From NCBI GenBank assembly GCA_033182465.1, contig CP137323.1, forward strand, positions 1,922,001 to 1,986,000: a DNA stretch of 64,000 bases, read 5' to 3'. Below are positions 58,586 to 64,000 of the stretch, piece after piece. The notes under the pieces were generated by a model. That model saw nothing but the letters and a program-made list of their open reading frames with translations, was not told the origin of the DNA and made no database searches. The position numbers and the translations under genes are program-made. Every line of letters starts with the position of its first letter. Within the stretch, counting starts at the first letter, position 1. Origin of the DNA: Sanghuangporus weigelae (Eukaryota > Basidiomycota > Agaricomycetes > Hymenochaetales > Hymenochaetaceae).

Positions 58586-59809
58586 CAGGCAGAGTACGAA
58601 GAAAGGGGGTTTCGAGACGTTGCGGATACATGGGTTTGTACTTAAGGAGCACGAAAGGCTTCCTGATGCCTCGAGGTGAACTTGTAAGCCTGCATAGCAA
58701 GAATAGCCCACCCCATTCTAGTGACGTGAAGCATCGAGAAGCTACCATACTGGATAAGGACCACCTGACTCGGGCAAGAGGTAACTGCCTTCCTATAGAG
58801 AACGACTCCAGGACTTAAGCGCCTTCCAGTACGGGCGCCTGAGAGTGGTGATGCAGCTGATCAAAGCATCATGATAGCTAGCACACCCATAACACAGAGA
58901 AGAATTCGATTTTGTGCGGTGATTCGACTTCGGTCATGACAATGAGACTCATCTCTGTCTCAGCTTCCTACAGATCGTACAGTCAGATGAGGTAGTTTAA
59001 TACTTACAGCTATCAATATCGCACCTTTAGCTGGCATTCCTTCATCTGCTTCTAAAGACGCCTGGGCGTCTATCCAATGCATCGCACATTAATACACCAC
59101 TTAAGGTTCCCTCTTGCACGTTCTCGACCCAAACAGCAACGTAATGGCATGTACTATCGCTTAGCCGACGCAAGGACTATTTCAACGACGGAGCATCCAG
59201 CTAGTAGCAATGATCAAACTTGGATATAGATAGATGAAAAGGCAAGTTAGCCACCCCGGATAAACGATGACGTAATATTATATAAGGAGTACTCGATCCC
59301 ATACTCCGTAAATAAATAAAAAACATGAATGTTTCATCCCGACCAAATGAAATGAGTGCGAAGCCTTACCTTATATCCAAGAAGAACTCCAATTATGACA
59401 ATCCGAGTATCCGTGAGAGCGATATGCGATCATATTGCAATGATGCGTACAAAAGTGAGAGTAAATATGAGTGCAACAAATGAAAACAAGTGGCTATACA
59501 GAGGACCGCCGATGCAAGATCGAAGAAAGAAAACACAGAGAGTAACAAAGACATGGTAAAAAGAAAGAGGAAGGAAAGCAACAAAAAATAATAATTGAGG
59601 GAAAACAAAGCAGGAATAAAAAGGGCGCGCGAGGAACGACTGCAAGAGGAATAAAATAAAGTGTCATGCAGGCACGGACTCACAGAATGGCGAGCTTAAG
59701 GAAGAAGAGACCAGTATTATGTTCAGGCGGGCGCGGGCGGAAAGTATGACTTGAGTGCCTGATGAGTGATAAGCAGTATATACAGAAGTCAGGAAATGCA
59801 GGAAGAAAT
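58586..59809. other. intergenic region between eIF4G and its derivative
   Basis: About 1.2 kb. The right end (roughly 59,700-59,809) is the 3' UTR of the parental eIF4G, shown by its match to 55,040-55,103 in the derivative. The left end must supply any promoter of the derivative. The frame of exon 1 stays open upstream of ATG 58,585 to about 58,711 without another ATG. No gene is seen. An AT-rich stretch lies near 59,260-59,330. Confidence 0.6.
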
Positions 59810-62800
59810 CTAAGATAGAAGAGCAAGCAGTTTGTCACTGTCCATAGACTTGCTCGCTATACGCGTCCGTCGTTCCTCGTCTAGTTTCGCACCTTCCATC
59901 ATAATTGCCATGAGATTGAATGCCTTAGGAGCGTCAATAGCTATATCGTCAAGCATTTCCGTAGCAGGTAGGAAGCCTTCTTCGAAGGTCGCAGGCGAGC
60001 AAAGATTTCGTGAGATAGCACGTTCGAATAGGTCCGCAACAAGTTTCGCCTCCGTTTCCTTGGCCTCGAGTGCATACAGGATAAGCTTCTCGATGAGGAT
60101 ATGTCGATGTTCCGTCGGAAGCGCAGAGAAATATTCTTCGCCCTCATCGAGATCGCGAATAGCAAAGAACTCTTTCCGGTCTTGATCGACCTTCTTCTCT
60201 GCCTGCTCCTTCGACATCGATGGTTTACCAGAATCCTTCTCGATAATCTCGCCTTCCTCACCATCCTCATCGGCATGACTCTCGGCCGGACTCGGCTGAG
60301 ACGCCTCCAGCAAAGGCTTCGAACGAGGAAGTAAATTGAGCTTAGGTCGCTGCGAAGGAGTCGATTCACCAGACGCGTTATGAGTGAGGTCAACACTAGC
60401 AGTGCGACTCGTTGCACGACTAGCACGGGACGACGTTGACGCAGCAGGAGGTTCATTGGCGGCTTCGGTGGCTTGCAGCATCTGGAACATATTCGTGTTC
60501 GAACTTGCTCTAGACAGGCTTGCACTGTCGCGCTTGCTGTCGCCCTTCTTCGTGAACACACTAGCCGGACCGAAGTTCATGGCACCACTACCCTTCTGGA
60601 TTTTGCCGAAGTTTGTCAAGTCACCGGCCTTGTTGGCAGGTCGAGAAGGACCAGAGGCAACAGCCCATCCATCAGGACCAACCTGTACATTACCATCACG
60701 GTCCTGCCCACGACGTGATCCACCACGAGACATCGCCTGCCGAGCCAGATTGTGTTGCTCTTGCTGTGCCTTCTCCTTTGCGGCCTGCAATAGCGATTAG
60801 CGCTGGAGATATTAGAACAAAACCATACATACTGTCTCGTGGATCTGCGCGATCGTCTGCGGAGCAGCTGCTGCGTTACGAGGAATCCATTTCCGTTCTC
60901 GCAACTCAATCACATCCTGACAGGAGAGATTAGAACAGCTAGACCCAGACGAGAGAAGATACGTACCTGTAACATAAATTGCATACGAGACGACACATTG
61001 CTGCTCCTGGCGAGCTCCTTCATCCGAGTGAAGTAGACATCCATATGTCCCCGAGCCTTGGAGGTATCCAGAGCCTGGCCAACAGTCGAGAGAAGCTTAC
61101 ACAGACTCTCGATCTCTTCCTCCTCCGGGTTATCCACGTTACTGAGCAGCTTCTTGATGCATTCATGCATAATACGCTCCGTAAGCATCTGCAACTTGTA
61201 AAGCTCGCCGATGAACTTGATGAGACCGAGACCCTGACGCTTCGCCTTTTGGGCAGCATAGTATTCTTCCGAATAAAGCGAGACCTCTCCGTCTTCTCCC
61301 TTGTTCGTTTCGTTGGCATTCTTGACTGCTTGGTCCTCAGTCTCCTTCACCTTCGCAGCTGCAGCTGTCGTCTCTTTAGCCGACCAGCCGCGTTCGAAAT
61401 CCTCCTGACAGCGATTAAGAAGGTACTTGCGGAATAGTAGACCACCGGTGATGGGCTTGCCCTCGGCATTGCGAATACCATCGTCTTGGACATTCGGGCT
61501 AATCTGCTCCATCATTTTGCGGCACAAACGTGCATACATTTCGCTCCAAGCAGCCTCGTCCGTGGCCTTCTCGAAAACAAGTCGAATAACCTGAATAAGC
61601 GTGCGGCCGTCCTTCTCATTTTCGCTCTTGTTCGCCCAAGCGATAATTTGGTTCGAAATAGACTCGAACTTCTCCATTGTGAGCTTGTTGAGCAGGGCGC
61701 GAACTTTCTTATCCACGACTTCTGGCGAATCTTGGTCGCCCTGAGTGCCACGTCTGTTTGTGCTTCCCGGAACCCAACGGTTAGCGGAGTGCTCAAGCGG
61801 TGCAACAGGTTCGAAAGGAGCGCCGTTATTCATGTTGAATTGAGTAACAGCAGCATTGATACGATTTGATTCGTTACGCGTTGCATCACCACGCTTACTG
61901 CGCGTGCGTTTGTTACCCATAGCACCCGGACCGCCTTGACTAGACGAACGGACCATAGGCGAAGCACGACCTCCAACAAATGGCATCGCACCGGGACCAC
62001 CGCTGAGTGATGTCGAACGCATGAATCGCTCTTCGCTCGTCAGCTTCGGTCCAGCAGAGAACTGGCCCATGGCGAAGTTCGAGCCAACCTTGCCGTTCAA
62101 AGGACCAAGGCCTAGTCCGACTGATCCTTGTCTTGCAGTTGAGGTCGGCGGACCCATCGAGCCCGATACACCCCTTCGACCAGAACCACCGCGACCCATA
62201 GAATGCGACTGATCAACTGGTTCAAGGCCAATTGCTTCCAGGTTAGGAAGATTGTCTGGCTTCTCTTTGCACACAGACATGAATTGAAGGAGGAAATCAC
62301 GATCATACCTGTTCAAACAAAGAACTTAGCATATTTTCGCCCACGAAATAGTAAGAAAATACGAACCTGAATTTCCCATCTTTCGCATTCGTATTGAGTT
62401 CGGGTTTAGGACTTCTGATTCCTTCGGGATATGGAACCTGGTAAACGTCTTGAATATGACGGGCGGTAGCGAGGGCGGATGGAAGGGGTTGCGCGACAGG
62501 TTTATGAGTTGATGAGAGGTCAAGAGGACCAGGGATAGGTCGTCTCTTGGCAGTTTCAGGAGAAGCAGAGAGAGGAACATCCGTAACAGCAGAGACAGTT
62601 TCGCCTTCTTTCTTTGACTTAATTTCGACTGGAGTGGACCTCGGCTTTTCCGCTTCAGTCTCTGCTTTGGCTTTAGCCTCCTCCTCTTTTCTTTGCCGCT
62701 CCTTCTCTTCTTCCTCTTTTCGTAGACGCTCCTCTTCCTCCTTCTTTCGAATTTCGTCCTCCTTCCGTCGTTGCTCTTCTTCTTCCGCCTTACGGCGCTC

Positions 62801-64000
62801 CTCTTCCTCCTTGACCCGTTTTGCCTCTTCCTCCTTGCGGAGCCGCTCTTCATCCTCCTTGCGAACTCGCTCCTTCTCCTCCTCTTCCTTTCGCAAGCGC
62901 TCCTTTTCTTCCTCATCTTTACGCTTGCGCTCTTCCTCTAGTCGAGCGCGCTCCTTCTCCTCTTCCTCCTTTCGTCGCTGCTCCTCCTCTTCCTTCCGCT
63001 TCCGCTCCTCTTCGGCCTTTATCCTTGCCTCTTCCGCAGCCTTTGCCTTCTCTTCCTCCTCTCGACGTTTACGCTCCTCAGTTTCCTTTGTTTGCCTCCT
63101 CTTTCTCTCCTCTCCCTCTTCCTTTTCCTTTTGCTGTCTCTCCTCCTCGATCCTCTTCAATCGTGCCTCCTCTGTCTCCAGTCGAATCGCAGCCCGTCGC
63201 CCATTCTTATCAGAGGCAGGAGTCGATGAAGTCGTTGAAGGGGTAGCACCGTGCTTGCGTAATCTGTCCAGATCAACTTCATGACCAGAAGCGTCAGTAA
63301 TCTTGATCTTGCTCTGGCGCTGAGTGGAAGGCGGTGCATGACTAGGTACGAAAGCGCTAGCGTTAGAATTCAATCGAGGACCTGCACCAGGAAGAGGTGT
63401 CTGCATTCCGGCCGGAGGCGTTCCTGGCGCTTGGAGGGGAGCTTGATGTTGGCGAGGCGATGAGACGGGAAGACCAAGGGAATGAGCAAGTGGAGTCTGC
63501 GGCGGTCCATTTGGACCTGGAGGCCCCTGGTGGGGATGCTGGGATGGATGCATATGCCACGGTTGCGGCGGGGAATAATACATGTGATGTTCTGCCCCTG
63601 GCATGTTTTGCATCGGCATACCGGGCATGTAAGGGTACTGTCATAAAATTAGCACTGAATAATTTAAATTTAAATTTATCCCGAATTTCTACTGACATAG
63701 TAACCAGGCCATCCAGGTACAGTTGGCATATGTGGCATGCCTTGGACGGGGGCAGGCTGTCCCTGGTGCTGATGTTGATGTGGTACATGAGGTTGAGGAG
63801 GGGCGAGGCGAGGCGACGGCATGTTACTATTATTCGGGCCAGGAGGCCCGCTATTCACTGGAGGTCTACCCGCGCCATTCGGCATCGCACGAGCGATCGA
63901 AGGCGAGCGAGGTCCGCCTCCGACACCCGGATTTCGCATAGATGCAGGCACAAAAGAAGGCGGAAATTGCTGCTGCGGTTGTTGATGTGGATGGTGTTGA
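59810..64000 (-). CDS. translation initiation factor eIF4G (partial, N-terminus beyond window)
   Basis: Scaffold of the eIF4F cap-binding complex, joining eIF4E, eIF4A, and poly(A)-binding protein. The gene enters from the right edge. Visible in order: a Pro/Gln/His-rich N-terminal region (64,000-63,390), KIKITDASGHEVDLDRLRKHG-type block, a very long Glu/Lys/Arg coiled coil (about 63,190-62,650), ALATARHIQDVYQVPYPEGI, an intron, then the eIF4E-binding motif YDRDFLLQF (Tyr at 62,307; human eIF4G has YDREFLLGF). A Gly/Ser-rich linker leads to the MIF4G domain (about 61,735-60,970), then DVIELRERKWIPRN, a linker starting HETAAKEKAQQEQ after an intron near 60,787-60,831, and the C-terminal MA3-like domain (YFSALPTEHRHILIEKLIL...) ending at TAG 59,810-59,812. 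All visible exons are open. Confidence 0.93.

Noticed and set aside
58586-58711. Possible longer N-terminus of the eIF4G derivative
   Set aside because: The frame is open to about 58,711 but contains no ATG before 58,585 other than non-ATG triplets, so the start was set at 58,585.
61000-61437. Plus-strand open frame of about 150 codons opposite the MIF4G domain
   Set aside because: A low-bias mirror of a strongly conserved minus-strand domain. Similar shadows occur opposite both MIF4G units of the derivative.
62547-63284. Long plus-strand open frame (245 codons, Ser-rich) opposite eIF4G
   Set aside because: It is the antisense shadow of the Glu/Lys coiled-coil codons (GAG/AAG give CTC/CTT). 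The similar frame at 57,426-57,881 has the same cause.

Overview
This window looks like nuclear DNA of a filamentous basidiomycete, most likely an Agaricomycete. The protein-coding genes are cut by many short GT-AG introns (about 40-120 nt) and include micro-exons. The gene set fits that group: a Pho85-type cyclin with a long disordered tail, a tandem array of microsomal P450s, small TKL-like kinases in tandem, and basidiomycete-style eIF4G and NFKBIL1 homologues. I cannot name a species.

Layout from left to right. Positions 1-10.0 kb hold no gene I can support. A PCL/Pho80-family cyclin lies at 10,344-12,187 (+), followed by a pyrimidine-rich tail and a second gene-poor stretch (13.4-24.3 kb). 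A membrane-anchored, probably mitochondrial AAA+ ATPase lies at 24,313-26,807 (+). Then comes a head-to-tail array of four cytochrome P450 genes on the minus strand (26,936-39,223). Two of them and their flanks form a direct segmental duplication whose right breakpoint fell inside the third gene, leaving a C-terminal P450 relict at about 30.4-30.9 kb. Next are RER1 (+), a decayed and an intact steroid 5-alpha-reductase-family gene (-), BUB3 (+), two tandem protein kinases (+), an amino-acid permease of the LAT/Mup1 type (-), and an NFKBIL1-like gene (+).

The right end is occupied by eIF4G. The parental gene (59,810 to beyond 64,000, -) runs off the window. Downstream of it lies an intact-looking 1127-codon derivative (55,033-58,585, -). 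It keeps the eIF4E-binding motif, carries two MIF4G domains in tandem, and has lost the parental C-terminal domain through a deletion that fused an internal exon to the former 3' UTR.

Most genes here are independent housekeeping functions: cell cycle, ER retrieval, spindle checkpoint, translation. The P450 array, the 5-alpha-reductase pair, the kinase pair and the eIF4G derivative show that this locus grows by local tandem duplication followed by decay or rearrangement. All four P450s share gene structure, including a 14-nt micro-exon coding the oxygen-activation motif, and carry a TATA box 48-55 bp upstream of the ATG, which suggests shared regulation. Exon joins were worked out by hand from splice consensus, reading frame and family conservation. 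The cyclin, RER1, reductase, BUB3, both kinases, NFKBIL1 and the eIF4G derivative close to exact multiples of three. No rRNA, tRNA, CRISPR array or recognisable virus-like element was found.
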